From Burkholderia sp. HI2500 (GTDB lineage: Bacteria > Pseudomonadota > Gammaproteobacteria > Burkholderiales > Burkholderiaceae), in assembly GCF_002223055.1 (NCBI RefSeq), contig NZ_NKFL01000003.1:124001-188000 (forward strand): a stretch of 64,000 nt of DNA, given 5' to 3'. The position numbers and the translations under genes are program-made. Below are positions 1-9,187 of this stretch, piece after piece (within the stretch, counting starts at the first letter, position 1; each line of letters opens with the position of its first letter). Below the pieces are notes generated by a model. It did not search any database. It saw nothing but the letters and a program-made list of their open reading frames with translations, and was not told the DNA's origin.

Positions 1-1
1 G

Positions 2-3000
2 TGGTTGCTCGAAATCAGCGGCAATCACATTTCGTTCGAGGATCTCAAGACCGTTGCAAGTGCGGTGCCGATCATCGGCAACCTGATGGCGTTTTACGAC
101 GCGGTTTGCGACATCGTGACGATCGTCCAGAAGCGCCACGCGAATCTGCTCGATTACCTTGGGCTTGCGATCAACCTGATCGGGGTCATTCCGGTTCCGC
201 CGCCGCTGGCATCGTTTCGATTGTCGGCGCGGCCATTGCTCGGGCTCGTGCGCAATCAGTTGCTGGTGACGCGCGGCAACCTCGGGGCGGCGCTTATCTC
301 GGTGCTCGTCACACATGTCAATGCGGCGGCTGCGACTGAAATCGAAAACTTCCTGAAGACCCTGCAGGACGTTCTTGTTGAACTGCTGAACGACTGCGCG
401 CACAAGGCGCAGGAATTGATGGTCGGTATTGCGGACGGACTGGAGCTCGCCCTCAAGGGGAAAATCTTCGACAGTAGCGCCAATGTGCGACGTACTACGC
501 AGATCGCGCAGAAGATGGGCAAGCGATCCTGGTACAACCCGATGCTGGTGGTCGATGCTTTTGAGTACGGCTACGAAGGTTCGATTGCACTCGGCAAGGA
601 CGCCGGGAACGCGACGGCAGGGATGGCCGCAAAGCTCGCGCCGGATTCGTGGCTGCAGCCGTTCCGCGATATCGTCGCATTCCTGAAGACCGAGGCACCG
701 AAAGTCGCTAAGGCGATCCGCGATCTGAACGGCAGCGAAGAAGGCAAGATGCTGTGGTTGATCGCGCAGTTGATCGAAGCCGTGGCGCGGGTGCGCGCGC
801 GCGGGAAACTTCATGAGAAGACTGCGGATGTGCCGCCCGGCGGCAAGGGGAGAGCGCAGGCTGATCGTCCTCAGGAACCGCTGGGGATGACTGGGCAGCA
901 AGCGCCGGCGAAAGGAGCGGGCCGAAGTGCTTGCAAGGGATGTCAGGTCGGTGCGTCAGGGGCATCAATCGACTTCGCATTCGGTGACGAGACCTTTACG
1001 CACACTGATTTTGAATTGCCCGGAACGACGCCGGTCGTCTGGTCAAGAACATACCGCTCACGGTTGTCCACTTATGATGACGGTCAACTTGGTGCGCGCT
1101 GGCTGACACCATACACCACGCGCATTGCTATCAAAGACGACCAGTGGATATATAGCGATGCGGGTGGACGCAGCATCGAATACCGGATGTTGGCTGTTGG
1201 CGAAGCATATGATGATCTTGCCGAAAATCTAACGCTGTCACGTCTTGATGAAACGTGGGTCACGATCGCATATGGACATGACGCGTTGTACATCTATGAG
1301 CTTCATGGTGATGTATTCAGACTCGCGATGCAAAAGGATCGTATAGGCAATACGATTACTCTCGATTACGATGACCTTGGCCGGCTGACACGGCTGATCG
1401 ATGCAAGCAGTAACGTGCTGTCGTTCGAACATGACAGACAAGGTCGAATTGTACTTGTCGAGCAAGTATTGAGTGCCGATGAACGTCGCGCACTTGCACG
1501 CTATGAATATAGTGCCGAGGGTGATCTTGTACGGGCAGTTGATCGCTATGGCAATGCGTGGAACTATCAGTACAAACATCACCTTATCACTCGCTATACA
1601 GATCGTACCGGACGCGGGATGAACCTCGAGTGGGACATTGCCGAACACAACGGCAGTGAGAAGTGTGTGCGCGAGTATGCCGACGACGGAAGTCTCGATA
1701 TCCGTCTCGCATGGAATCCGAATATTCGTTTAACTTACGTCACTGATGCGCTGGGTCATGTAACCAGGTACTACTACAACATCAACGGTTACGTGTACCG
1801 AATCGTATATCCCGACTTGACCGAGGAATGGTTTCGGCGAGATGAGAACAATAATCTCACGATGCACATTCTGCCCAATGGAAGCGTTGAGCAGATGCGC
1901 TATGACGCCGGCGGAAACCTGACTCGTCATCAACGTCCCGATGGAAGCGTCGTCGGGATGACCTACGACGATAAAAATCAGATGGTCGGGTTGGTTGACC
2001 CGAATGGGCATGCATGGCAGCGTAAGTATGATGATGTCGGAAATCTTGTAGAGGAAATTGATCCGCTCAAGCGTTCGACGAAATACAGCTACGGGAACAA
2101 CGGGCTACCTGTCCAGATCGTTGATGCAAAGGGAGGCACGAAGTCGCTCGAATACAACCGTGCTGGTCAGCCGATAAGCTACACGGATTGCTCTGGAAAA
2201 AAGAGTGAGTGGCGATACGACAATATTGGTCGCGTAGTCGAAGCAAAGGACGCCATGGGTGGAGTGACCACCTATCGGTATGGGGCGAACGGGCAGCCCG
2301 CCGAAGTGCGCTCACCATCCGGGGTCGAGCAGTTACATTACGATGCCGAAGGTCGGTTGCTGCGCCATACAGATCAGCTCAATCGCTCGATACGATACAG
2401 CTACGACGCAGTCGGTCGAGTCGCGAGCCGTGCGGACGCGCTCGGTCAGACTATTACATATCGATATGACCGTCTCGGCCGTTTGAGCGCATTGGCTGAT
2501 GCGAATTTTGCGACATATCAGTTTAACTACGATTCGGCGGGGCGGCTGATAGAGGAAATAGGCTTCGACGGGAAATCGACACGCTACGAATACGAACAGA
2601 CGAGCGGTAGTCTCGTCGCGATAAATGAAGCGGGGTGTGTGACCTCGATAGACATCGACGCAAGCGATCGCTTGCTAAGGCGCGTCGCAGGAGAAAGTGA
2701 GGAGCGTTTTGCCTATGACCAGAGTGGTCGACTGATCGAGGCATCAAATCGACATAGTCGCTTGCAGCGCTTTTTTGATCCTGTAGGCAATATTGTGCGA
2801 GAGCATCATGCATATAACCTGCTTGGTGCACGGCGCAGCTACGTTTGGCATTACGAATACGACGAGCTGGGCAATCGCCGGCGAACTGTTCGTCCGGATG
2901 GACATGCAATCGACTGGCTGATGTATGGCACGGGGCACATGCACGGAATGCTGTTCGACAGTGAGGAGCGGATCCAGATCGAGCGGGATGACTTGCATCG

Positions 3001-4534
3001 TGAAACGCTCCGAATGTTGCCGAGCAAGATCGGGCAGCGCACAGTGTATGACTCCGCGGGGCGCGTGTCGCTGCAGAGGATTCAGAAGGCGACTTCGCCT
3101 GCGTCGCTATCCGAGCGGCGGTATCGTTACGATGCCGCGGGGCAACTGTCGCGAATAGAAGACAGCCGTAAGGGCGGAATCGATTACCGGTACGACCCAG
3201 TCGGACGCTTGATGGAGGCGATCAGCCCGGTCGCGAACGAGCGCTTCGTATTCGATCCGGCGAGCAACATCATGGACCATTCCAAGCAGACGGCGGCGCC
3301 GTTGCGGTCGAGCCCGGTTCAACCGGACAGTACGTTGCCCGCCGAGGTACCCAAGGTGCTTGGGAATTTGCTGAAAGCATATGCAGGAATGCACTTCGAG
3401 TATGACGCGCGCGGAAATCTGATTCGCAAAAGCACTCCGGCTGGAAAGCAGGAATACGAGTGGGACGAGTTCAATCGCTTGCTGACGGCGCGGGTCACCG
3501 AATCGACGCGACAGCGCCATGCACGATATTTTTATGATGCGTTCGCGCGTCGAATCGCGAAGGAAGTGGACGGCGAACTGACAGTATTCGGCTGGGATGG
3601 CGATACGCTGGCGTATGAAAGCAATGATGCCTGCGGTACTCACTATATCTACGAGCCGGGGTCGTTCGTGCCGATGGTGCAATATATTGCCGAACCCGTA
3701 GTTGGCGTTGCTACACCGGAATTGAAGAGCACCGATCGATATGTGCCAGAGGATGACATATTGCAGAAGGTACCGGAGCGTCAGTCTGACGCTAAGCTGT
3801 TCTATTACCACTGTGATCAGATCGGTACGCCACAGTTGATGACAGACGAATCGGGAGATGTGGTCTGGGAGGCGTCGTATAGGGCCTGGGGGGATGCGCA
3901 GGAAGTCATTGCGCGGGCGTCGAAGGCGGCCGGAATCGCGCCAAAGAATCCCCTGAGATTCCAGGGGCAGCAGATTGATGACGAAACGGGGCTTGCCTAC
4001 AACCGTCACCGGTACTACGACTCACATACCGGGCGATTTATTTCAAGTGATCCTATTGGACTTGCGGGGGGGATGAACGCGTACGCTTATGCGCCCAATC
4101 CTGTCGCATGGACGGACCCGGGCGGATTGAAGTCATATGTCGCCAATTGGGAGCAGGCCGCTGGTCAAAGCGTGCCAAATGGTTTTGAGATTCATCACAT
4201 TATTCCACAAGGGTTGACCGATAAGGTGAAGGAGATTTGCAAGGGCTACGATCAGGATAGCGCAAGTAACCTTATTGCCCTGCCGAGTCATGAAACCCTG
4301 GTTCCTGCGAGAAGTTCGAAGTACATTGGGAAGTCTGTCCACGCTGGGAACCATCCGGTGTATACGGCAGCGGTTCTTGCAGAAATACAGGCCGTAAAGA
4401 GGATTCCTGGTCTGACTCCTTGTGCAAAGGTGGTCGCGATTCAAGAGGCAATGCGCGCAAAACTTCGACAGGGAACGCCTATTCATAAGAATCGAGGCGC
4501 TACAACGTCACTTTTTGGAATGGGAAATGACTGA
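2..4534 (+). CDS. Rhs-family polymorphic toxin with AHH/HNH-like nuclease tip (5' truncated)
   Basis: The reading frame is open from the left window edge, so the N-terminus (where a PAAR domain would normally sit) is missing; 1509 residues are visible. A helical hydrophobic N-terminal part is followed by a DUF6531-like segment (about residues 315-370), then many YD/RHS repeats (about 400-1290). The Rhs core closes with the usual RYYDSHTGRFISSDPIGL and PNPVAWTDPGGL (ends at residue 1375), the conserved junction where Rhs proteins are self-cleaved. The 134-residue tail carries IHHIIPQ (1396-1402) and HAGNHPVY (1446-1453). These resemble the AHH family of the HNH/Endo VII nuclease superfamily, so a DNase tip is inferred. 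Rhs shells encapsulate such toxins and are usually delivered by VgrG/T6SS, which is encoded just downstream. The stop overlaps the next gene's start. Confidence 0.9.
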   Translation, partial: WLLEISGNHISFEDLKTVASAVPIIGNLMAFYDAVCDIVTIVQKRHANLLDYLGLAINLIGVIPVPPPLASFRLSARPLLGLVRNQLLVTRGNLGAALISVLVTHVNAAAATEIENFLKTLQDVLVELLNDCAHKAQELMVGIADGLELALKGKIFDSSANVRRTTQIAQKMGKRSWYNPMLVVDAFEYGYEGSIALGKDAGNATAGMAAKLAPDSWLQPFRDIVAFLKTEAPKVAKAIRDLNGSEEGKMLWLIAQLIEAVARVRARGKLHEKTADVPPGGKGRAQADRPQEPLGMTGQQAPAKGAGRSACKGCQVGASGASIDFAFGDETFTHTDFELPGTTPVVWSRTYRSRLSTYDDGQLGARWLTPYTTRIAIKDDQWIYSDAGGRSIEYRMLAVGEAYDDLAENLTLSRLDETWVTIAYGHDALYIYELHGDVFRLAMQKDRIGNTITLDYDDLGRLTRLIDASSNVLSFEHDRQGRIVLVEQVLSADERRALARYEYSAEGDLVRAVDRYGNAWNYQYKHHLITRYTDRTGRGMNLEWDIAEHNGSEKCVREYADDGSLDIRLAWNPNIRLTYVTDALGHVTRYYYNINGYVYRIVYPDLTEEWFRRDENNNLTMHILPNGSVEQMRYDAGGNLTRHQRPDGSVVGMTYDDKNQMVGLVDPNGHAWQRKYDDVGNLVEEIDPLKRSTKYSYGNNGLPVQIVDAKGGTKSLEYNRAGQPISYTDCSGKKSEWRYDNIGRVVEAKDAMGGVTTYRYGANGQPAEVRSPSGVEQLHYDAEGRLLRHTDQLNRSIRYSYDAVGRVASRADALGQTITYRYDRLGRLSALADANFATYQFNYDSAGRLIEEIGFDGKSTRYEYEQTSGSLVAINEAGCVTSIDIDASDRLLRRVAGESEERFAYDQSGRLIEASNRHSRLQRFFDPVGNIVREHHAYNLLGARRSYVWHYEYDELGNRRRTVRPDGHAIDWLMYGTGHMHGMLFDSEERIQIERDDLHRETLRMLPSKIGQRTVYDSAGRVSLQRIQKATSPASLSERRYRYDAAGQLSRIEDSRKGGIDYRYDPVGRLMEAISPVANERFVFDPASNIMDHSKQTAAPLRSSPVQPDSTLPAEVPKVLGNLLKAYAGMHFEYDARGNLIRKSTPAGKQEYEWDEFNRLLTARVTESTRQRHARYFYDAFARRIAKEVDGELTVFGWDGDTLAYESNDACGTHYIYEPGSFVPMVQYIAEPVVGVATPELKSTDRYVPEDDILQKVPERQSDAKLFYYHCDQIGTPQLMTDESGDVVWEASYRAWGDAQEVIARASKAAGIAPKNPLRFQGQQIDDETGLAYNRHRYYDSHTGRFISSDPIGLAGGMNAYAYAPNPVAWTDPGGLKSYVANWEQAAGQSVPNGFEIHHIIPQGLTDKVKEICKGYDQDSASNLIALPSHETLVPARSSKYIGKSVHAGNHPVYTAAVLAEIQAVKRIPGLTPCAKVVAIQEAMRAKLRQGTPIHKNRGATTSLFGMGND

Positions 4535-5030
4535 TCTAAAAATTGGTGTGAATGATATTTTGATGATTGTTCGATCCGATGGTTTTATGAAACCATCGGC
4601 TGCGCCTAATTTGAATATTCCGAGCGTTGTGCTACATGATAAGGTTGCTCTGCTTCAGGGTGTTTCCGGTAGATCGGGAGGTGACGAGGCTTCGGATTTT
4701 GGGTGGCGTGAATGGGTCGAATTGAAAGAAAATATCTCCTTGCCAATTCAGAATAAATTCTACGGCAGAGATGATCTCGATGTTGCTAAGTGGGGTGGCG
4801 ACGTAGACAGACTTGGGGATGAAATCTTGAGTCGTCTGGATCCTCAGGGATTGCGACTGCTGGTCGATGAGATCTTGCAGGATTTCACTGTTTTAATGAT
4901 GCTTCCTTCTGGCGAGAGGGAGGTGGATTCATTGTTCTATGCAATTTTTGCTTCGTATCAGCAAGGATATTTGCCGTGTGGCTGGGATGGTAGTTACCCG
5001 GTTGGTCGACTGAAGTTATTCGGAGGGTAA
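4527..5030 (+). CDS. Probable immunity protein for the Rhs nuclease tip (hypothetical)
   Basis: A 167-residue soluble protein whose ATG lies 8 bp inside the end of the rhs gene (rhs stop 4532-4534). This tight coupling is typical of toxin-immunity pairs. The frame is open further upstream, but there it would lie inside rhs, and the overlap start is preceded by a purine-rich GGAATGGGAA. There is no signal peptide or membrane segment, as expected for cytoplasmic immunity to a nuclease. I do not recognise the family. It is acidic and Trp-containing, ends in LKLFGG, and its bases are clearly AT-richer than the core genes around it, a usual sign of exchange of toxin tip plus immunity. Immunity is inferred from position only. 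Confidence 0.7.
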   Translation: MTDLKIGVNDILMIVRSDGFMKPSAAPNLNIPSVVLHDKVALLQGVSGRSGGDEASDFGWREWVELKENISLPIQNKFYGRDDLDVAKWGGDVDRLGDEILSRLDPQGLRLLVDEILQDFTVLMMLPSGEREVDSLFYAIFASYQQGYLPCGWDGSYPVGRLKLFGG

Positions 5031-5465
5031 ATGAAGATCAGTGGAGCTGAAATTGTGAGCTATCTCGGTGAGGATAGAAAGCTCATTGGTGAAAGGCTTT
5101 TGGGTAAAGTGTCGTCATTTGAGGTTGAGGAAAACAAAGGGCGGGAGTATATCAATCTTAAAAAGCTGGGTGTTGTGCTTGCGCTCTCGGGGGACGGGGT
5201 GGTAAAGAAACTGACCGGCGTCAGGTTTCATAGAAATCACCCATTTCTTCAAGGATTTTCTCCATATTTGGGTGATTTGCCATTTGGGATATCGTTTGAT
5301 ATGACGCTCGATGATCTAAGTGGTGCTCTTGGTCAACCGAATGCCGTGGATAAGGATGGTAATGTGCTTGTTTCGGCGGCCTGGAGTAAGGATGGTGTCG
5401 ATATTTTTGCATATTTCGACGATGAGACGGAAGAAATACACACATTCGGATTTTATAGGGAATAG
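5031..5465 (+). CDS. Hypothetical small protein, second candidate immunity protein
   Basis: A 144-residue soluble protein starting directly at the base after the previous stop, with GGAGG just upstream of the ATG, so the two genes are translationally coupled. It contains a segment of the type FGISFDMTLDDLSGALGQP followed by VLVSAAWSKDGVDIFAYFDD. The first resembles a 'short beta strand, then DD-L-x-x-LG-x-P' element found in several small immunity-like families, but I cannot name the family with confidence. A hand count of one 60-bp line (5041-5100) gives about 45% G+C, far below neighbouring core genes. It could be a second immunity protein for the same toxin, or an orphan immunity gene left by an earlier tip. 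Confidence 0.65.
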   Translation: MKISGAEIVSYLGEDRKLIGERLLGKVSSFEVEENKGREYINLKKLGVVLALSGDGVVKKLTGVRFHRNHPFLQGFSPYLGDLPFGISFDMTLDDLSGALGQPNAVDKDGNVLVSAAWSKDGVDIFAYFDDETEEIHTFGFYRE

Positions 5466-5939
5466 TTTTTAATTTCGTATTTTTCGGAGGGGTAATTCGA
5501 TTTGGGTAAGATGGATTGCTCTTTCTCCTTTCATCGAGGCGGCTTGTGAGTTGTAGTCATGTTTGCGTCCGACAGGCGCATCGATTCCGCACGGCATTGG
5601 CGTGCCGTGGCTCCGGACGAGTTCGCATGCTGGATTGAAGCTTTTGACTTCGTGTATTTCGGGGAGCCGATATAAGGTCGCTTCGTTAGGGGCATTCGGT
5701 CCGTCGCATTACCCGTGCCACTGGCTTCGTCAAACGAGGAGTCCGATCGCGAGCGACTTGACCGGCAACAACGGCGTGCGGATCTCACGGGTACGAAATT
5801 GGCATAATCACGGCTCGCTGCACGAGCGCGGTAGTAACCACGCGCGTGCGCCGTTACGTAATCGGAGGCGGAGAAGTGGGCGATTCGCCACCTCGATCCA
5901 CGCCCCGACGCATTTGCCTCAGCTATAACCGCACCACCC
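5466..5939. other. Gene-poor 474-bp stretch with apparent coding debris
   Basis: No intact gene is convincing here. The first ~60 bp are AT-rich. The plus-strand frame from 5559 reads like a protein but is interrupted (listed separately). The frame of the next gene is open back to 5862 (TAA at 5859-5861) with protein-like residues (KWAIRHLDPRPDAF) but no start codon. The long minus-strand frame through this stretch has a composition typical of an antisense shadow. I read this as remnants left by replacement of Rhs tip/immunity genes. Confidence 0.5.
5559..5807 (+). pseudogene. Possible degraded small gene with in-frame stop
   Basis: From ATG 5559 the frame encodes 38 residues with a natural look (HWRAVAPDEFACWIEAFDF and onward). 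It hits TAA at 5673-5675, then stays open in the same frame for 43 more codons to TAA 5805-5807, including a charged stretch NEESDRERLDRQQRR. No ribosome binding site is obvious. It could be an interrupted immunity-type gene, a short real gene ending at 5675, or chance; no family is recognised. Confidence 0.3.
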
Positions 5940-6257
5940 ATGTTGATTACTTCCGTGACTGAAGCATCTCTGAAACACATCCTCGAACGCCCGGGCGACT
6001 TCGCCGGTTGGCTCCACTTGCCACCCATGCCGTGGACGCTCGATACCGAAGGCATGTTCTCGGAAGACTCCAAGGACGCGGACGACGACGCTGTACCTGC
6101 CATCGCGAATCAACCCGGCTGGCAGATCACCTTGGACAGCGCGACGATCGAGGACATCGTGATCAACGCGCATGACCAGATCGACGAACCGACGCTCGCT
6201 CAGTTGTTCGACGCGTTCGTGTTCTACGTCGACAACGACGCGTTCATCCTGTTCTGA
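5940..6257 (+). CDS. Hypothetical protein, DUF7716-like
   Basis: A 105-residue acidic soluble protein. The order 'LERPGDF..', 'PWTLDTEGMF', a run of Asp, 'TIEDIVINAHDQ' and a C-terminal 'FDAFVFYVDNDAFILF' matches my memory of the DUF7716 family, small proteins often found beside Rhs/polymorphic toxin loci. Function is unknown; a role as orphan immunity protein is a guess from its place between the Rhs module and the T6SS. The ATG at 5940 has no clear Shine-Dalgarno sequence and the frame is open upstream to 5862, so the true N-terminus is uncertain or the gene has lost its 5' end. Confidence 0.65.
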   Translation: MLITSVTEASLKHILERPGDFAGWLHLPPMPWTLDTEGMFSEDSKDADDDAVPAIANQPGWQITLDSATIEDIVINAHDQIDEPTLAQLFDAFVFYVDNDAFILF

Positions 6258-6283
6258 CGTCACACCGCGAGCACGCCACAAAC

Positions 6284-6312
6284 AAAAAAGGACCGCCAAG
6301 CGGTCCTTTTTT
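6284..6312. terminator. Bidirectional intrinsic terminator
   Basis: Perfect 7-bp stem GGACCGC/GCGGTCC (6290-6296 and 6300-6306) with loop CAA, six A before and six T after. It serves both converging genes, the small gene on the plus strand and tssL on the minus strand. Confidence 0.9.
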
Positions 6313-6346
6313 CATGAAGCATCAGCGCCGGAACGACGCTCACCCC

Positions 6347-7129
6347 TCAAGGCAACGAAATCGTCAAATTAGCCGACTCTGGCCCGACCTTGATGACTTG
6401 GGAATAAGGCGCCAGCGCCTGCAGCGTCTTGTCCTTGAGATACGTGTTGAGCCCGAGATACCCGAGCAGCGCGACCAGCGCGAACACGGCCCCAATCGCC
6501 CAAACCGGCACTTCACGCTTGAGTCGATGCGCGATCTGATCCGGCAGCGGCCAATGCGGCGCAAACGCGGCCCGCTTACCCTTCATATGCGCGATCTCAT
6601 CGCCCAGCCGCGCGGTGAGGTAAGCCAGCTTCTCCGGCCCCTCGAGCAGATACTTCCCCTGGAACCCGAGCAGCAGGCACATATGAAACACCTCGAGCGA
6701 CTGCAGCCGCGCCGCACCCTGCGCGCGACATTCCTCGAGATACTGGAAGAACTTCTCGCCCGCGAGCTGCTCGCCGAACAGCACGAGCTGCAGCGGTCGG
6801 CGCTCCCACTCCGTGCGGATCTTGAACTGCGACGACAGCACCATCTCGTCGATCGCCGCGCAGAACGCGAACTTCGCGCCGTACACGTCTTCAGCCGCGA
6901 TATTCAGCTTCTTCGCGCCGCGCTCGAAGTCCGACAGGAATTCCTGGATGCGCGTGCTGAACTCGCCCGCGCTCTCCGGCTCCCGCCCGTTCTTGAGCAG
7001 GAACAGCATGAAGAACCCGTCGTACAGCAGGTCGAGCAGCGAACGGGCCTGGAACGAGGCGTCGGTCGACGCCGGCGTGTGCAGCGGGGCCGGCGCGTTG
7101 TCGCCGAACAGGGAAGGCGCGTAGCTCAT
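6347..7129 (-). CDS. tssL: Type VI secretion protein TssL (DotU/IcmH family)
   Basis: A 260-residue inner-membrane protein of the T6SS trans-envelope complex, partner of TssM and TssJ. The N-terminal two thirds are the cytoplasmic DotU-type helical domain (LLYDGFFMLFLLKNG, then CAAIDEMVLSS). A single C-terminal transmembrane helix (about 215-235, VWAIGAVFALVALLGYLGL) ends in a short periplasmic tail. It is the short form: there is no OmpA-like peptidoglycan-binding extension, and a separate OmpA-family protein is encoded at 28145-29107. Its start overlaps the tssK stop (ATGA), so the two are translationally coupled at the end of a tssJ-tssK-tssL unit. Confidence 0.95.
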   Translation of the reverse strand: MSYAPSLFGDNAPAPLHTPASTDASFQARSLLDLLYDGFFMLFLLKNGREPESAGEFSTRIQEFLSDFERGAKKLNIAAEDVYGAKFAFCAAIDEMVLSSQFKIRTEWERRPLQLVLFGEQLAGEKFFQYLEECRAQGAARLQSLEVFHMCLLLGFQGKYLLEGPEKLAYLTARLGDEIAHMKGKRAAFAPHWPLPDQIAHRLKREVPVWAIGAVFALVALLGYLGLNTYLKDKTLQALAPYSQVIKVGPESANLTISLP

Positions 7130-8472
7130 GATGTGACCGCGATCAGTTCGAATTTCAGGTCATTGATGCCAGTCGGCGCGTAGATCATCGCGGACTGGGC
7201 CTGCAGCATGCGCTCGTACAGCGGGCTACGCGAATCGAGCGCGAAGTAGCATGCGCCGGGGCGCACCGGAATCGCGGGCGGCACCTGCGGCGTGTACGAA
7301 AGCCGCACGCCGGGCATGGCCGACAGCACGAGCTTGTCGACGTCGTCGGGCGCGCCGACCTTGAAGCGGGCCGGCACCGCATCGACGAGCTCGACGCTCG
7401 GCATGTCCGCGGACACCGCCAGGTAGAACTCGGTCTTGTCGTCGATCTTGCCGGAATCGAGGCGGCCGAGGTGGAACGACGGGCGCACCTCGTCGAGCGT
7501 GATCGCGAAGTAGCGCGTCGAGATCACGGTGTCGAGCAGCTCGCGCAGCATCAGGTCGAGACGCGCGAAGCTCGGGCCCGGATCATCGTGGCGGTACACC
7601 GGCAGGTCGGCGAGCGTATAGCCCTTCGAGAACGTCATCAGCTGGCCTGCGAGGCGCAGCAGTTCCTGGAACAGCCGCTCCGGATGCAGCGCCGAATGCT
7701 GGTGCAGGTGTGCGAGCGTCGCGAACGCGGCGTTCGCGGTGTGCAGCAGCCAGAACGACGCGATGTCGCCCGAGCGGAATTCGATGATGTTCTTCGACGG
7801 CTCGCGGTGGAAGCCGTACAGCGCGTTCACCTTCGCCTGCAGCGCGTCGACGAGCTGGCGCAGCCGCTGGTGGAGGATCGGCGACGCGTCGATCGCGAGG
7901 CACGGCGGCACGAAGCTGTCGTCGATCTCGAAGCCGGACGTCGCGGTGCGGCGCACGCGCACGAGCGGCACCGACAGCAGCTGGTCGCGCGGTTCGCTGT
8001 GCGCGATCAGCTTGACCTGCGTCTTCAGGAACGTGATGTCGGCTTCGGCGGCGTCGGTGAAGTTGTCGCCGACGCTCGTCTGCTCGCTGACGAAGCGCGT
8101 CATGAAGCCGGCGGCCGGATCGTCGCTGTAGTTGGTGCCGTTCTCGCGCAGCGGGTGCAGCGCGAGATAGAACACGAATTCGTTGATGCCGTCAGGCAGC
8201 GTGTCCAGCGCGATCGGCGGCGGCAGGTCGTCGGCCTGCGGCGCGGCATACAGCGCGCCGTCCGGGAACACGAGCGCAAGCTCGGCCACCCGCAGCACGT
8301 TGCTGCCGAGCGCATCGCGGTCGATGCGCACCGAGCGCACGCCCCAGTTGTACGGCTGGATCGCCTGGATCGATTCGAACAGGCGCGCTTCGTGGTACGC
8401 GTCCTGTCGCTGAAAGTGTTGAGGCCGGAGGAACAGCCCTTCCCCCCACAGCACCTTGGCCGAATAACTCAT
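7126..8472 (-). CDS. tssK: Type VI secretion baseplate protein TssK
   Basis: A 448-residue cytoplasmic protein. The N-terminus (KVLWGEGLFLRPQHFQRQD) is the family signature, and length and C-terminus are normal for TssK. TssK trimers join the TssE-F-G baseplate wedge to the cytoplasmic domains of TssL and TssM. The gene overlaps tssL by four bases downstream and is separated from tssJ upstream by about 100 bp of AT-richer sequence (8473-8575) with no clear terminator. Confidence 0.96.
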   Translation of the reverse strand: MSYSAKVLWGEGLFLRPQHFQRQDAYHEARLFESIQAIQPYNWGVRSVRIDRDALGSNVLRVAELALVFPDGALYAAPQADDLPPPIALDTLPDGINEFVFYLALHPLRENGTNYSDDPAAGFMTRFVSEQTSVGDNFTDAAEADITFLKTQVKLIAHSEPRDQLLSVPLVRVRRTATSGFEIDDSFVPPCLAIDASPILHQRLRQLVDALQAKVNALYGFHREPSKNIIEFRSGDIASFWLLHTANAAFATLAHLHQHSALHPERLFQELLRLAGQLMTFSKGYTLADLPVYRHDDPGPSFARLDLMLRELLDTVISTRYFAITLDEVRPSFHLGRLDSGKIDDKTEFYLAVSADMPSVELVDAVPARFKVGAPDDVDKLVLSAMPGVRLSYTPQVPPAIPVRPGACYFALDSRSPLYERMLQAQSAMIYAPTGINDLKFELIAVTS

Positions 8473-8575
8473 GTCAAATCCGGTTAATGTCGCGTTGCGA
8501 TGTAATCGATTTGTTCGTGCCCGAATTAAATCGCCAATTGTTAACTCTTGTTAATTGACATTCGTGCGTCATTGT

Positions 8576-9187
8576 TTAACCGCAGGAGACCGAAGAAAGC
8601 AAATTCAGCGGTTGTGAAGGCGCACCCTGTTGCGGTGCGATGACAGTGCCGTCGGTGACCGTCATCGCGCAATTATGCAGGCCGATGATTATGCCGGATT
8701 TCTCCGACTTCACCGGGTCGAACGTCAGTTTCCATCGTTGTAAGGCGGGATCGCGGAACAGCGCGACGATGCCGAATGCCTGCGCTTCGCGCGAAACCTT
8801 CTCGGTCGCCGTATAGCGCTGGCCCGGAATCAGCGTGATTTCACGCACGTTCAGCAGATCCGCACCCAATGCGGCCTTTTCCTTGGTCGGATCCGTGAAT
8901 GCGTCGAACGGCGCCTGCTGGAACGACGTCGGGTCCTTCAGCGTATAGAGCCGCACGACGAGCGCGAGCGGCTTGTGGTCGGTTGCGGCATTCAGGTTCG
9001 GCGCGGCGGCCAGCGTGATGCCGAGGTTGCGCGGCGGCTTCTGCGCGTCGGGCACCTCGGGCTTGCCGATGCCGGCCGCGGACATCACGGCGCTCGCGGC
9101 CGAGCCGAGCAGCGGGGCGGCCGCGCATCCGGCCAGAAGCGCGCAGGCAACCAGTGGCAGCGCGTAGCGAATCATCAACGATCTCAT
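8576..9187 (-). CDS. tssJ: Type VI secretion lipoprotein TssJ
   Basis: A 203-residue outer-membrane lipoprotein that anchors TssM in the T6SS membrane complex. The chosen ATG at 9187 gives a clean lipoprotein signal (MRSLMIRYALPL, lipobox LLAGC with Cys21). The open frame runs further upstream to 9268, but that extension would precede the signal peptide. The mature part carries the TssJ beta-sandwich sequence, for example PLALVVRLYTLKDPTSFQQAPF and LIPGQRYTATEKVSREAQAFG. It is first gene of the leftward T6SS arm and diverges from the lipoprotein gene at 9562. Confidence 0.93.
   Translation of the reverse strand: MRSLMIRYALPLVACALLAGCAAAPLLGSAASAVMSAAGIGKPEVPDAQKPPRNLGITLAAAPNLNAATDHKPLALVVRLYTLKDPTSFQQAPFDAFTDPTKEKAALGADLLNVREITLIPGQRYTATEKVSREAQAFGIVALFRDPALQRWKLTFDPVKSEKSGIIIGLHNCAMTVTDGTVIAPQQGAPSQPLNLLSSVSCG

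Noticed and set aside
5531..6103. 190-codon minus-strand frame between the Rhs module and the DUF7716-like gene
   Set aside because: Ser/Arg-rich low-information sequence; runs antisense through the start of the DUF7716-like gene.
7471..8487. Plus-strand open frame opposite tssK
   Set aside because: Arg-rich antisense shadow; tssK is clear on the minus strand.
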